Part shown: positions 36,167 through 44,799 of the stretch, piece after piece
How positions within the stretch are numbered: the first letter of the stretch is position 1
Layout: the number at the start of each line of letters is the position of its first letter
Assembly: GCF_025677645.1 (NCBI RefSeq)
Contig: NZ_CP106879.1
Span: 3,038,001-3,102,000, forward strand
DNA from: Curtobacterium poinsettiae
GTDB lineage: Bacteria; Actinomycetota; Actinomycetes; Actinomycetales; Microbacteriaceae
Length of the DNA: 64,000 nt
Direction: 5' to 3'
Made by a program: the position numbers and the translations under genes
The notes under the pieces: generated by a model
The model's input: the letters and a program-made list of their open reading frames with translations, nothing else
What the model was told of the DNA's origin: nothing
The model's database searches: none

Positions 36167-37312
36167 TCAGCGTGCCAACGCCTGCTCCAGGTCCGCCACC
36201 AGGTCGCCGGCGTCCTCGATGCCCACCGACAGGCGGACCACGTTCTCCGGCACGGCCAGCTCGGTGCCCTTCACCGACGCGTGGGTCATCTCGCTCGGGT
36301 ACCCGATGAGCGACTCCACCCCGCCGAGCGACTCGGCCAGGGCGAACAGCTCCGTCGACTCCGCGAACCGCTTCGCCGCCTCGGCGCCGCCGGACAGCGC
36401 GACCGAGAGCATCCCGCCGAAGCCGCGCATCTGGCGTGCGGCGACGTCGTGCCCCGGGTGGTCGGGCAGGCCCGGGTAGTAGACGCGCTCGACACCGGGC
36501 GCGACGACGAGCGCCTCAGCGACGGCCTGCGCGTTCCGCGAGTGCCGCTCCATGCGCACCGCGAGCGTCTTGATGCCACGGGTGGTCAGGTAGGCGTCGA
36601 ACGGCGACGAGATCGCACCCGCGCCGAACTGCAGGAACTGCACCTTCGCCGCGAGCTCCTCGTCCGCCAGCACGACGGCTCCGCCGACGACGTCGGAGTG
36701 TCCGCCGAGGTACTTCGTGGTCGAGTACACGACGACGTCGGCGCCGAGCGACAGCGGCTGCTGCAGGTACGGCGACGCGAACGTGTTGTCGACGACCACC
36801 AGGGCGCCCGACTCGTGCCCGAGGGTCGCGAGCGCGGCGATGTCGGCGATCTTCATGAGCGGGTTCGTCGGCGTCTCGACCCACAGCACGGTGGTGGCCG
36901 GTGCGCCCTGCAGGGCTGCACGGACCTGGTCGAGGTCGCTCATGTCGACGACGACGAGCTCGACGCCCCACGGCACGTGCAGCCGGCTCACCAGGCGGTG
37001 CGTCCCGCCGTACACGTCGTTGCCCATCACGACGCGGCCACCGGGGACCAGCGCGGCGCGGAGCAGGGCGTCCTCGGCGGCGAGCCCGGACGCGAACGAC
37101 GACGCCGCGACGCCGCCGTCGAGGTCGGCCAGGAGCACCTGCAGCGAGTCACGCGTCGGGTTGCCGGCGCGCGAGTACTCGTAGCCGTTGCGCATGCCGC
37201 CGACGCCGTCCTGCACGTACGTCGACGTCAGGTGGATCGGCGGGATGACGGCGCCGGTGGTCTCGTCGGGCTCCTGGCCGGCGTGGACGGCCCGGGTGCT
37301 GAACTCGGTCAT
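36167..37312 (-). CDS. metB: Cystathionine gamma-synthase (Cys/Met metabolism PLP enzyme)
   Basis: 381 residues, PLP-dependent transsulfuration enzyme. Blocks: STRAVHAGQEPDETTGAVIPP, YSRAGNPTRDSLQ, ALSSGLAA-like SFASGLAAEDAL, and the PLP lysine in VVYSTTKYLGGHSD. The spacing and GHSD motif favour cystathionine gamma-synthase/lyase; family members overlap in activity, so gamma-lyase (reverse pathway) is also possible. It starts 13 bases after the cbs stop, so both are one operon. Confidence 0.92.
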   Translation of the reverse strand: MTEFSTRAVHAGQEPDETTGAVIPPIHLTSTYVQDGVGGMRNGYEYSRAGNPTRDSLQVLLADLDGGVAASSFASGLAAEDALLRAALVPGGRVVMGNDVYGGTHRLVSRLHVPWGVELVVVDMSDLDQVRAALQGAPATTVLWVETPTNPLMKIADIAALATLGHESGALVVVDNTFASPYLQQPLSLGADVVVYSTTKYLGGHSDVVGGAVVLADEELAAKVQFLQFGAGAISSPFDAYLTTRGIKTLAVRMERHSRNAQAVAEALVVAPGVERVYYPGLPDHPGHDVAARQMRGFGGMLSVALSGGAEAAKRFAESTELFALAESLGGVESLIGYPSEMTHASVKGTELAVPENVVRLSVGIEDAGDLVADLEQALAR

Positions 37313-37325
37313 GCTCGGTGGTTCC

Positions 37326-38690
37326 TTACTCGGAGAGGTAGGTGAGGAGGTCGTGCCGGGTCAGCACGGTGACGGGCTTGCCGTCCGCGACGACGAGGAG
37401 CGCGTCGGCCGACTCGAGCGCACGACGCGCCGCGGAGACCGACTCGCCGACGCCGATGAGCGGCAGCGGGTCGCCGACGAAGCCGGTGAGCGCGTCCGAC
37501 ATCTTCGCGGTACCGGTGAACACCTGCTCGAGCAGCGCTCTCTCCTCGACGGCGCCGACGACCTCACCGATGACGACGGGCGGCTCCGCACTGAGCACGG
37601 GCATCTGCGAGACGCCGTACTTGGTCATGATGTCGACGACGTCTCGCACGGTGTCGGCCGGATGCGCGTGCACCAGGTCGGGCAGGCGGCCGTCCTTGCC
37701 GGCGATGAGCGAGCCGACGGTGCGTTCGTCGTCGGTCTCGGCGAACCCGTAGGAGCGCATCCACCGGTCGTTGAAGATCTTGCCGAGGTAGCCGCGACCG
37801 CCGTCCGGCAGCAGCACGACGACGACGTCGTCCTCGGTGAGGTCACGGGCCGCGCGGAGCGCCGCGACGACGGCCATGCCGCTGGAACCGCCGACGAGCA
37901 GTCCCTCCTCGCGCGCCAGGCGCCGGGTCATCGCGAAGGAGTCGGCGTCCGACACCGCGATGATCTCGTCCGGCACGCCGGCGTCGTACGCGCTCGGCCA
38001 GAAGTCTTCGCCGACGCCCTCGACCAGGTACGGGCGCCCGGTGCCGCCGGAGTACACGGAGCCCTCGGGGTCGGCACCCACGATGCGGACGCCGCCGTCG
38101 GACGCCTCCTTCAGATACCGTCCGGTGCCCGAGATCGTGCCGCCGGTGCCGACGCCCGCGACGAAGTGGGTGATCTGCCCCTCGGTGTCGCGCCAGATCT
38201 CCGGACCGGTGGTCTCGTAGTGGCTACGGGGACCGTTCGGGTTCGCGTACTGGTTCGGCTTGTAGGCGCCGGGGATCTCCTGCACGAGCCGGTCCGACAC
38301 CGAGTAGTAGGACTCGGGGTGCTCCGGTGCGACCGCGGTCGGGGTCACGACGATCTCGGCGCCGTACGCCGTCAGCACGTTGCGCTTGTCCTCGCCGACC
38401 TTGTCGGGCAGCACGAAGACGCACCGGTAGCCGCGCTGCTGGGCGACCAGGGCCAGACCGACGCCGGTGTTGCCGGAGGTCGGTTCGACGATGGTGCCAC
38501 CGGCGCGCAGGTCACCGGAGGCCTCGGCCGCGTCGATGATCCGGGTGGCGATGCGGTCCTTGGACGACCCACCGGGGTTCAGGTACTCGACCTTCACCAG
38601 GATGGTCGCCCGCACCCCCTCGGTCACCCGGTTGAGCTTGACGAGCGGGGTGTCGCCGACGAGGTCGACGACGGAGTTCGCGTAACGCAC
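37326..38690 (-). CDS. Cystathionine beta-synthase with CBS domains
   Basis: 454 residues. The PLP fold opens NSVVDLVGDTPLVKLNRV, with the PLP lysine in NPGGSSKDRIA and the phosphate loop TSGNTGVGLA. Two CBS motifs follow (from ~residue 335: HPADTVRDVVDIMTKYGVSQMPV). Condenses serine (or acetylserine) with homocysteine. GTG at 38690 lies seven bases after TAGACT (38703-38698), a leaderless arrangement. Operon with metB; together they interconvert cysteine and homocysteine sulfur. Confidence 0.93.
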   Translation of the reverse strand: MRYANSVVDLVGDTPLVKLNRVTEGVRATILVKVEYLNPGGSSKDRIATRIIDAAEASGDLRAGGTIVEPTSGNTGVGLALVAQQRGYRCVFVLPDKVGEDKRNVLTAYGAEIVVTPTAVAPEHPESYYSVSDRLVQEIPGAYKPNQYANPNGPRSHYETTGPEIWRDTEGQITHFVAGVGTGGTISGTGRYLKEASDGGVRIVGADPEGSVYSGGTGRPYLVEGVGEDFWPSAYDAGVPDEIIAVSDADSFAMTRRLAREEGLLVGGSSGMAVVAALRAARDLTEDDVVVVLLPDGGRGYLGKIFNDRWMRSYGFAETDDERTVGSLIAGKDGRLPDLVHAHPADTVRDVVDIMTKYGVSQMPVLSAEPPVVIGEVVGAVEERALLEQVFTGTAKMSDALTGFVGDPLPLIGVGESVSAARRALESADALLVVADGKPVTVLTRHDLLTYLSE

Positions 38691-38697
38691 GGCGTCG

Positions 38698-38703
38698 AGT
38701 CTA
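38698..38703 (-). promoter_or_regulatory. -10 element of cbs-metB (leaderless)
   Basis: TAGACT with a seven-base spacer to the GTG start. Confidence 0.6.
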
Positions 38704-38792
38704 GGACGCGGTCCCCGCGTCCCGCTGGGATGTGTCGTGCGCGGACAGCGCACCGGGATCCCGCGGCGGACCGCGTGCCCTGGTCGCGCTGC

Positions 38793-38845
38793 GCGCCGGA
38801 CGGGAGGCCCGTGCGGACGCCGCCACGGGCCTCGGCGTCCGGCGC
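38793..38845. terminator. Long hairpin downstream of the ABC exporter (repeated family)
   Basis: Arms GCGCCGGACG... (38793) and ...GTCCGGCGC (about 38845) with the family core GGAGGCCCGTG / CCACGGGCC. Imperfect stem of about 20 pairs, 20 bases beyond the exporter stop. Confidence 0.7.
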
Positions 38846-38864
38846 CCGGTCGCGACCACGACCG

Positions 38865-40745
38865 TCAGGGGCGGACGACGTCCGCCGACGTGTTCTGCTG
38901 CCGGTGCAGCTGCGCGTACGTGCCGTCGAGGGCGAGGAGTTCGTCGTGCGTGCCCTGCTCGACGATCTGACCGTGGTCGAGGACGAAGATGACGTCGGCG
39001 TCGCGGATCGTCGACAGCCGGTGCGCGATCGAGATGGTGGTCCGACCGGCGGCCGCCGTGTCGAGCGCCGTCTGCACGACGTGCTCCGAGATGGAGTCGA
39101 GTGCACTGGTGGCCTCGTCGAGGACGAGCACCGGCGGGTCCTTCAGCATGACCCGCGCGATGGCGATGCGCTGCTTCTCACCACCGGACAGACGGTAGCC
39201 GCGCTCCCCCACGACGGTGTCGTAGCCGTCCGGGAACGACGCGATCGTGTCGTGGATGTTCGCCGCACGGGCCGCACGCTCGAGCTCGTCGTCGGTGGCG
39301 TCGGGCTTGGCGTACCGCAGGTTCTCGCCGATCGTGGCGTGGAACAGGTACGTCTCCTGGCTCACGATGCCGACGTGCCGCATCAGGTCCTCGTGCACCA
39401 GGTCGCGGACGTCCTGCCCGGCGAACCGCACCGATCCCTCGGTCGCCTCGTACAGCCGGGGCACCAGGTAGGACACCGTCGTCTTGCCCGCGCCGGAGGG
39501 ACCGACGAAGGCCGCGAACTGCCCGGGGCGGAGCTCGAACGACACTCCGCGCAGGGTCGGCTTGTCGGATTCGCCGTCGGGGTAGGTGAAGACGACGTCG
39601 TCGAAGGCGACGTGGCCGACCTTCGACTCGTCCACGGGCCGGGCGGTCGGCGAGTCCGTGATGGCCGGCTGCAGGTCGAAGTACTCGAAGATGCGGGCGA
39701 AGAGCGCACCGGAGGTCTGCAGGTCGAGGACCACGCGCAGCAGCCCGACCGTCGGGAACAGCAGCCGGGACTGCACCGTCGTGAACGCGACGATCGTGCC
39801 CGCCGTGATCGGGACGTCGCCGATGATCAGGTACGCGGCGACGACGTAGATGATCGCCGGGATGATCGACAGGAAGATCTGCACGATCGCGAAGAACCAC
39901 TGCCCGGACATCTGCTGGCGTACCTGCAGGGTGATCTGGTTGCGGTTCTCGGCCCCGTAGCGGCGGGTCTCGCTGGCCTGTTGGTTGAAGCTCTTCGCGA
40001 GCAGGATGCCCGAGACGCTCAGCGCCTCCTGCGTGATGGCCGTCATGTCGGACAGCGACTCCTGCGTCTGCGCGGCGATGCGGGCCCGGACCTGGCCGAC
40101 ACGACGCTGCGCGATCACGAGCAGTGGCAGCAGGACCACGGCGACCAGCGTCATCTGCCAGCTCAGCAGGAGCATCGCGACCACGGCGGCGATCACGGTC
40201 ACGGTGTTGCCGAGCACCGACGAGATCGTGTTGTTCAGCACGCTCGCCACGCCACCGACGTCGTTCTGCAGCCGCGACTGGATGACGCCGGTCTTGGTGC
40301 GTGTGAAGAACGCGAGCTCCATCCGCTGCAGGTGCGCGAACAGGCGCATCCGCATCGCACCCATGACCTTGTTGCCGACCGTCGCGGTCAGGTACGTCTG
40401 CCAGACGCCGACCCCCGCGCTCGCGATCCAGAGCAGGACCATCGCGGACACGAGCTCGATCAGCACGGGCACGTCGGGGCGACCCGACGGCGGGAACAGT
40501 CCCCGGTCGAACGCCTGCTGGGTGAGCAGCGGCGGCACGACCGAGATGGCCGCGCCGACCAGCACGAGGACGACCGTGAGCAGGATCGCCCGGCGGTGCG
40601 GCTCGAACAACGCTGCGATGCGGCGGACCAGGTGCGGGATCTTCGGCGCCTCGGCGTTGGCGGCCTTCTGCGCGCGGAAGTCGCCGCTCGAGATGCGCCC
40701 GCCCCCGCGCGGACCGCCGCCTCGCCCGCCGTGTCCCATGCTCAT
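38865..40745 (-). CDS. ABC exporter (fused permease and ATPase, multidrug/lipid type)
   Basis: 626 residues. After a Gly/Arg-rich N-terminus, six membrane helices (~70-365) form one half-transporter; the ATPase has Walker A GPSGAGKTTVSYLV, signature LSGGEKQRIAIAR, Walker B PPVLVLDEATSALD and the H-loop AHRLST. Probably a homodimer. ATG at 40745 lies six bases after TACGGT (40757-40752). Divergent from the APC permease with 120 bases between. Substrate unknown. Confidence 0.93.
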   Translation of the reverse strand: MSMGHGGRGGGPRGGGRISSGDFRAQKAANAEAPKIPHLVRRIAALFEPHRRAILLTVVLVLVGAAISVVPPLLTQQAFDRGLFPPSGRPDVPVLIELVSAMVLLWIASAGVGVWQTYLTATVGNKVMGAMRMRLFAHLQRMELAFFTRTKTGVIQSRLQNDVGGVASVLNNTISSVLGNTVTVIAAVVAMLLLSWQMTLVAVVLLPLLVIAQRRVGQVRARIAAQTQESLSDMTAITQEALSVSGILLAKSFNQQASETRRYGAENRNQITLQVRQQMSGQWFFAIVQIFLSIIPAIIYVVAAYLIIGDVPITAGTIVAFTTVQSRLLFPTVGLLRVVLDLQTSGALFARIFEYFDLQPAITDSPTARPVDESKVGHVAFDDVVFTYPDGESDKPTLRGVSFELRPGQFAAFVGPSGAGKTTVSYLVPRLYEATEGSVRFAGQDVRDLVHEDLMRHVGIVSQETYLFHATIGENLRYAKPDATDDELERAARAANIHDTIASFPDGYDTVVGERGYRLSGGEKQRIAIARVMLKDPPVLVLDEATSALDSISEHVVQTALDTAAAGRTTISIAHRLSTIRDADVIFVLDHGQIVEQGTHDELLALDGTYAQLHRQQNTSADVVRP

Positions 40746-40802
40746 GAGGCCACCGTAGCCCCGCGCTCGGACATCGAGCGCCCCTCCACGGCACCGCAGT
40801 AT

Positions 40803-40831
40803 TTGACCCCGTTCAGGGGGCGTGCGAGCAT
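40803..40831 (+). promoter_or_regulatory. Possible promoter of the APC permease
   Basis: TTGACC at 40803-40808 and GAGCAT at 40826-40831, 17 bases apart. The -10 is poor. Confidence 0.35.
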
Positions 40832-40864
40832 GTGCCGTCCCCGTCCCCGCACCACCGAGGTCCC

Positions 40865-42289
40865 ATGTCGTCCGCGCCGTCACGTCCCACGTCCCTGGGG
40901 GCGCAGCTCGCCCGCCGCAAGCCGATCGAGCAGCTGCAGGCCGAAGCCTCCCGTGGTGTGAACGGCGAACCGCTCCGCCGGTCGCTCGGGGTCTGGCAGC
41001 TGACGATGATCAGCGTCGGGGCCACGCTCGGCACCGGCATCCTGGTCGTCCTCGGCACCGCGGTCCCGCTCGCCGGTCCCGCCGTCTGGATCTCGTTCGT
41101 CGTCGCGGGGATCGCCGCACTGCTGTCCGCGCTGTCGTACGCCGAGATGGCGGGCGCCGTCCCGACCTCGGGGTCCAGCTACTCGTACACCTACGCCACG
41201 ATGGGCGAGGGCATCGCATGGATCTGCGGCTGGTGCCTCGTGCTCGAGTACGCCGTCTCGGTGGCCGCGGTCGCCGTGGGTGCCAGCGAGTACGTCGACG
41301 AGACCCTCCGCGTGTTCGGGCTGCACCTGCCCACCGCACTCGCCGCTCCCCCGGTCGACGGCGGCGTGGTCAACCTACCCGCGGCGGTCCTGGTCCTGCT
41401 CGCCACCGCCGTGCTGCTGCCCGGTGCCCGCGAGAGCGCCTGGGTGAACACGGTCATGGTCATCGTCAAGATCGCCCTGCTGGTCTTCTTCGTCGTCGTG
41501 GCGTTCACGGCGTTCCAGGCGCAGAAATTCGAACCGTTGGCCCCGATGGGCGCCGCCGGGGTCACCGCCGCCGCGTCGCGGCTGTTCTTCTCGTACATCG
41601 GCTTCGATGCCGCCTCGACCGCCGGTGAAGAGGCCGAGAACCCCCGCCGTGACCTGCCCCGGGCGATCATCGGCTCGATCGCGCTTATCACGGCGCTGTA
41701 CATCCTCGTCGCGATCGCTGCCGTCGGGGCCCGCTCGTGGACCGCGTTCTCGTCGTCCGAGGCGTCGCTCGTCCGCATCGTCGTCGACGTCACGGGGCAG
41801 CCGCTCGTCGCCCTGGTGTTCTCGATCGGCGCCGTCGTCGCCATCGCCAGCGTCGTGCTCACCGTCCTGTACGGCCAGACCCGCATCCTGCTCACGATGT
41901 CCCGCGACGGCCTGGTACCGAAGGTCTTCGGGCGGGTCTCCCGTCGCACCGGCACCCCGATCGCGAACACGCTCATCATCGGCATCGCCGTGACGATCGT
42001 CGCCGCGCTCGTGCCCCTCGGGGAACTCGCCGACGCCACGAGCATCGGCACCCTCGTCGCATTCGCCCTGGTGAACGTGTCCGTCATCGTGCTCCGCCGC
42101 TCGCAGCCCGACCTGGAGCGCTCGTACCGGGTGCCGCTGTTCCCCGTCGTGCCGATCCTCGGCACCCTGAGCTGCGTGCTGCTCGCGGTGTTCCTCGGCG
42201 CCACCACCTGGATCGCCTTCGGCATCTGGATGGTCGCCGGCGCCCTGCTCTACCTGGCCTACGGCCGCCGCCACAGCACCTTGCGCTGA
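40865..42289 (+). CDS. APC-family amino acid permease
   Basis: 474 residues with about 12 membrane helices. Typical sequences: SVGATLGTGILVVLG in helix 1, AALLSALSYAEMAGAVPTSGSSYSYTY, and FFSYIGFDAASTAGEEAENPRRDLPRAI, the APC consensus of the cationic amino acid transporter branch. I chose ATG at 40865; an alternative start 33 bases upstream would add MPSPSPHHRG. Likely imports or exchanges amino acids across the membrane; substrate not predictable. Confidence 0.92.
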   Translation: MSSAPSRPTSLGAQLARRKPIEQLQAEASRGVNGEPLRRSLGVWQLTMISVGATLGTGILVVLGTAVPLAGPAVWISFVVAGIAALLSALSYAEMAGAVPTSGSSYSYTYATMGEGIAWICGWCLVLEYAVSVAAVAVGASEYVDETLRVFGLHLPTALAAPPVDGGVVNLPAAVLVLLATAVLLPGARESAWVNTVMVIVKIALLVFFVVVAFTAFQAQKFEPLAPMGAAGVTAAASRLFFSYIGFDAASTAGEEAENPRRDLPRAIIGSIALITALYILVAIAAVGARSWTAFSSSEASLVRIVVDVTGQPLVALVFSIGAVVAIASVVLTVLYGQTRILLTMSRDGLVPKVFGRVSRRTGTPIANTLIIGIAVTIVAALVPLGELADATSIGTLVAFALVNVSVIVLRRSQPDLERSYRVPLFPVVPILGTLSCVLLAVFLGATTWIAFGIWMVAGALLYLAYGRRHSTLR

Positions 42290-42310
42290 CGCGCCCGCGG
42301 CTGCACACCG

Positions 42311-42384
42311 CGCCGAGTCTCGGCCAGGCGGACTTTCCACGGCTCACGAAGGCGCGAGAGTGTCTGCTCGGACGAGACTCGGCA
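42311..42384. repeat. Left copy of a ~70-bp palindromic element flanking the AbiEi/DUF559-like gene
   Basis: Begins with the near-palindrome GCCGAGTCTCGGC (42312-42324) and ends with CGAGACTCGGC (42373-42383), which pairs perfectly with the first 11 bases. Between them lie GGCGGAC and GTGTCTGCTC, both with counterparts in the right copy (43422-43492). Confidence 0.75.
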
Positions 42385-42472
42385 CATTCCTCGGGACGAT
42401 CGCGCACCTGCGCTCTCCACAGATCCCGCAGGAGGGCTCACAGCGCAGACCCCGAGTCCGCACACTCGCATC

Positions 42473-43405
42473 ATGCAGCTTCACCGGACACGCCCCGATC
42501 TCCTCCGCGCCGAGCGATCGGATCCATCGCAAGCACGACAACTCCGACGGCTCCATGCCGCTGGGCGAGTCATCCGGCTCCGTGCGGGTGTCTACCTCGA
42601 CAAGCGGGTGTGGGATGCACTCGACACATCGGACAAACACCTCGCCATGGCTTGGGCTCTCGCTCCTGACCTGAGTTCGACCAGCGCGTTCTCCCACGTC
42701 ACGGCTGCACTCATCCACGGCTGGCCGTTGATCGGGCCGGCTCCGGAACGGATCCACGTCGTCGACTGGAAGCTGGTCGGTGTCGAACACCGGGTCGGGC
42801 TCATCCGACACGGCATCGACCCCGCTGGCCTGCGCCTCGGCCCCAGTCGGTTCGACGGCGTCCCCGTGGTCGATGCGCTCGGAACGGCGATGGCCGTCGC
42901 GCGAACGTGCGACCCGGCGGTCGCCGCCGTGGCCATCGACCATGCAGTGCGCATGAAGGCGCTCGACAGGAAAGTGTTCGAGGAGCACCTGCCGCCGCCC
43001 GCATCACGCGGTGGCCGGAGGGCTCGGCTCGTCGCCACTGCGCTCGATCCGGCACACGAGTCTCCCGGTGAGTCCTACTCTTCGATCCGACTCGTGCAAC
43101 TGGGAGTGACCAACATCCAGCCGCAGCATGAGTTCATCACGAACGGGTTCCGCGACCGAGTCGACTTCTGGTTGCCCGACGCCGGAGTCGTCGTCGAGTT
43201 CGATGGCAAGCAGAAGTACGTCGACCGCGAGATGCTCGCAGGTCGCGATCCCGGCGAGGTCCTCTGGCAGGAGAAGCGCCGGGAGGACCGCATCCGTACC
43301 CACCGAGGAGTTCGGTCCGTCATCCGAGTGACATGGTGGCACCTCGAGAGCCTCGACCGGTTCCGTGCGCTGCTCCGATCGCACGGGGTGTCGATCACTC
43401 CGTGA
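42473..43405 (+). CDS. AbiEi-like winged-helix / DUF559-like nuclease-fold protein
   Basis: 310 residues, clearly lower in GC than its neighbours. N-terminus (~20-45): RQLRRLHAAGRVIRLRAGVYLD, as in the AbiEi antitoxin-type winged helix. C-terminus (~200-270): GESYSSIRLVQLGV, RVDFWLPDAG, VVVEFDGKQKYVD, a pattern of Glu, Asp, Glu-x-Asp-x-Lys expected of a PD-(D/E)XK/Vsr-like (DUF559) fold. No toxin gene is adjacent. Similar stand-alone proteins are frequent in Microbacteriaceae; role unproven. It is bracketed by two related palindromic repeats, and it may be a mobile or defence-related cargo. Confidence 0.8.
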   Translation: MQLHRTRPDLLRAERSDPSQARQLRRLHAAGRVIRLRAGVYLDKRVWDALDTSDKHLAMAWALAPDLSSTSAFSHVTAALIHGWPLIGPAPERIHVVDWKLVGVEHRVGLIRHGIDPAGLRLGPSRFDGVPVVDALGTAMAVARTCDPAVAAVAIDHAVRMKALDRKVFEEHLPPPASRGGRRARLVATALDPAHESPGESYSSIRLVQLGVTNIQPQHEFITNGFRDRVDFWLPDAGVVVEFDGKQKYVDREMLAGRDPGEVLWQEKRREDRIRTHRGVRSVIRVTWWHLESLDRFRALLRSHGVSITP

Positions 43406-43421
43406 GCGGCACCGGCGACAG

Positions 43422-43492
43422 TCGAGTCTCGGCTCAACGGACAACTTCGCGCTCCAACGGCCGGCAAAGTGTCCGCTCAGCCGAGTCTCGGC
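43422..43492. repeat. Right copy of the palindromic element flanking the AbiEi/DUF559-like gene
   Basis: Starts CGAGTCTCGGC (43423-43433) and ends GCCGAGTCTCGGC (43480-43492), with CGGAC and GTGTCCGCTC between, matching the left copy in order and spacing. It begins 17 bases after the gene's stop. Confidence 0.75.
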
Positions 43493-43515
43493 GAAAGGCG
43501 CCACCCCGCACACGA

Positions 43516-43549
43516 CGAAGGCCGCCGCCCCGAGGGGCAGCGGCCTTCG
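43516..43549. terminator. Bidirectional terminator beyond rplL
   Basis: About 15-bp stem (CGAAGGCCGCCGCCC with GGGCAGCGGCCTTCG, one mismatch), loop of about four. It lies 19 bases after the rplL stop on the minus strand. Confidence 0.85.
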
Positions 43550-43567
43550 TGACCGGAACGGTCGAGA

Positions 43568-43951
43568 CTACGCGAGCTCGATCGTGGCGCCAGCGGCCTC
43601 GAGGGTCGCCTTCGCCTTGTCGGCGGTCTCCTTGTTCGCACCCTCGAGGATCTTGGCGTCGGCGGTCTCGACGAGCGCCTTGGCCTCACCGAGGCCGAGC
43701 GACGTCAGGCCACGGACCTCCTTGATGACCTGGATCTTCTTGTCACCAGCGGACTTGAGGATGACGTCGAACTCGGTCTTCTCCTCAGCGGCCTCGGCCG
43801 GAGCAGCTGCGCCGGCGGGGGCGGCAGCGGCGACCGGGGCGGCCGCGGTGACCTCGAAGACCTCTTCGAACTTCTTCACGAAGTCCGAGAGCTCGATGAG
43901 CGTGAGCTCCTTGAAGGCCTCGATGAGCTCGTCCTGCGAAAGCTTCGCCAT
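43568..43951 (-). CDS. rplL: 50S ribosomal protein L7/L12
   Basis: 127 residues; stalk protein recruiting translation factors. N-terminal dimerisation domain [28 protein letters not shown], an Ala/Pro hinge (~40-58) and the C-terminal domain [24 protein letters not shown] ... [10 protein letters not shown]. Operon with rplJ (51 bases between). Confidence 0.98.
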   Translation of the reverse strand: MAKLSQDELIEAFKELTLIELSDFVKKFEEVFEVTAAAPVAAAAPAGAAAPAEAAEEKTEFDVILKSAGDKKIQVIKEVRGLTSLGLGEAKALVETADAKILEGANKETADKAKATLEAAGATIELA

Positions 43952-44002
43952 GATTTTCTCCTACTACTAGCTAGTACGTGTGGTTGATGAACGCGAGCCT
44001 GA

Positions 44003-44518
44003 TCAGGCCGCGGACTCCTGCTTCTCGCGAAGGGCGTCCACGGTGCGGACGGCCTGCGAGAGGGGTGCCTGGAACAGGTACGCAGCACCGAACAGCGAGG
44101 CCTTGAGTGCGCCGGCGAGCTTGCCGAGCAGCACTTCACGGGACTCGAGGTCGGCGAGCTTGTCCACCTCGGTCGCGGAGAGCGGGTTACCGTCGAAGTA
44201 ACCACCCTTCACCACGAGCTCGGGGTTCGCCTTGGCGAATGCACGCAGCGACTTCGCGACGGCGACGGTGTCACCGTGGACGAAGGCGAGAGCGGACGGA
44301 CCGGCGAGCTCGTCGTCGAACGACGAGATGCCGGCGTTGTTCGCCGCGATCTTGGTCAGCGTGTTCTTCACCACGGCGTACGTGGCGTGCTCACGGATCG
44401 AGTTGCGGAGCTCCTTGAGCTGCGCGACCGTGAGACCGCGGTACTCGGTGAGCAGAACGGCGTTCGAGCTACGGAAGGACTCCGTGAGCTCGGCGACCGC
44501 AGCTTCCTTGTTCGCCAT
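44003..44518 (-). CDS. rplJ: 50S ribosomal protein L10
   Basis: 171 residues. N-terminus [38 protein letters not shown] and [16 protein letters not shown] fit L10, which anchors L7/L12 to the 23S rRNA. AGGAG precedes the ATG. The leader upstream contains the L10 autoregulatory structure and an attenuator hairpin. Confidence 0.98.
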   Translation of the reverse strand: MANKEAAVAELTESFRSSNAVLLTEYRGLTVAQLKELRNSIREHATYAVVKNTLTKIAANNAGISSFDDELAGPSALAFVHGDTVAVAKSLRAFAKANPELVVKGGYFDGNPLSATEVDKLADLESREVLLGKLAGALKASLFGAAYLFQAPLSQAVRTVDALREKQESAA

Positions 44519-44520
44519 GG

Positions 44521-44721
44521 TTCTCCTTGGGGGGTCTTGCCGGCAGCCCCAGGTCCACGAACGAAAAAAGCTCCGGCGCAGAGGCTCGGAGCTGCTCTCA
44601 CCAGATGGTGGGAGTGGTTCGGAACACCTGCGCGGGATGCCTCACGAGTGAGGACCTTCGGTCACGATGTTCACAAACACGTTGCGAGCAGCACGACATC
44701 CGGCGGTCTTTGGCTTCGAGA
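44521..44721 (-). promoter_or_regulatory. L10 leader with intrinsic attenuator
   Basis: The rplJ 5' leader holds conserved L10-leader segments (CACTCGTGAGGCATCCCGCG and CACCATCTGGTG, a kink-turn-type fold bound by L10). Close to the gene, AGCTCCG (44593-44587) pairs with CGGAGCT (44575-44569) and is followed by six T residues, an intrinsic terminator. Free L10-L12 complex would favour termination and so limit expression. Confidence 0.85.
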
Positions 44722-44750
44722 ACTGTACCAGACGCCGTGGGCGTCACCAA
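44722..44750 (-). promoter_or_regulatory. Promoter of rplJ-rplL
   Basis: TTGGTG (44750-44745), 17-base spacer, TACAGT (44727-44722). Good spacing and a near-consensus -10. Confidence 0.75.
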
Positions 44751-44799
44751 ACACCCTCACCGGAGGCGCGGGTCGGCCCCGCCCCGCGCCTCCCGACCG

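Noticed and set aside
34148..37345. A 1065-codon open frame on the plus strand
   Set aside because: Antisense to the MFS and metB genes, with composition typical of shadow frames and no start signal.
37188..40961. A 1257-codon open frame on the plus strand
   Set aside because: It runs antisense through cbs and the ABC exporter; its Arg/Gly/Val-rich sequence is a mirror of the high-GC codon pattern and shows no domain.
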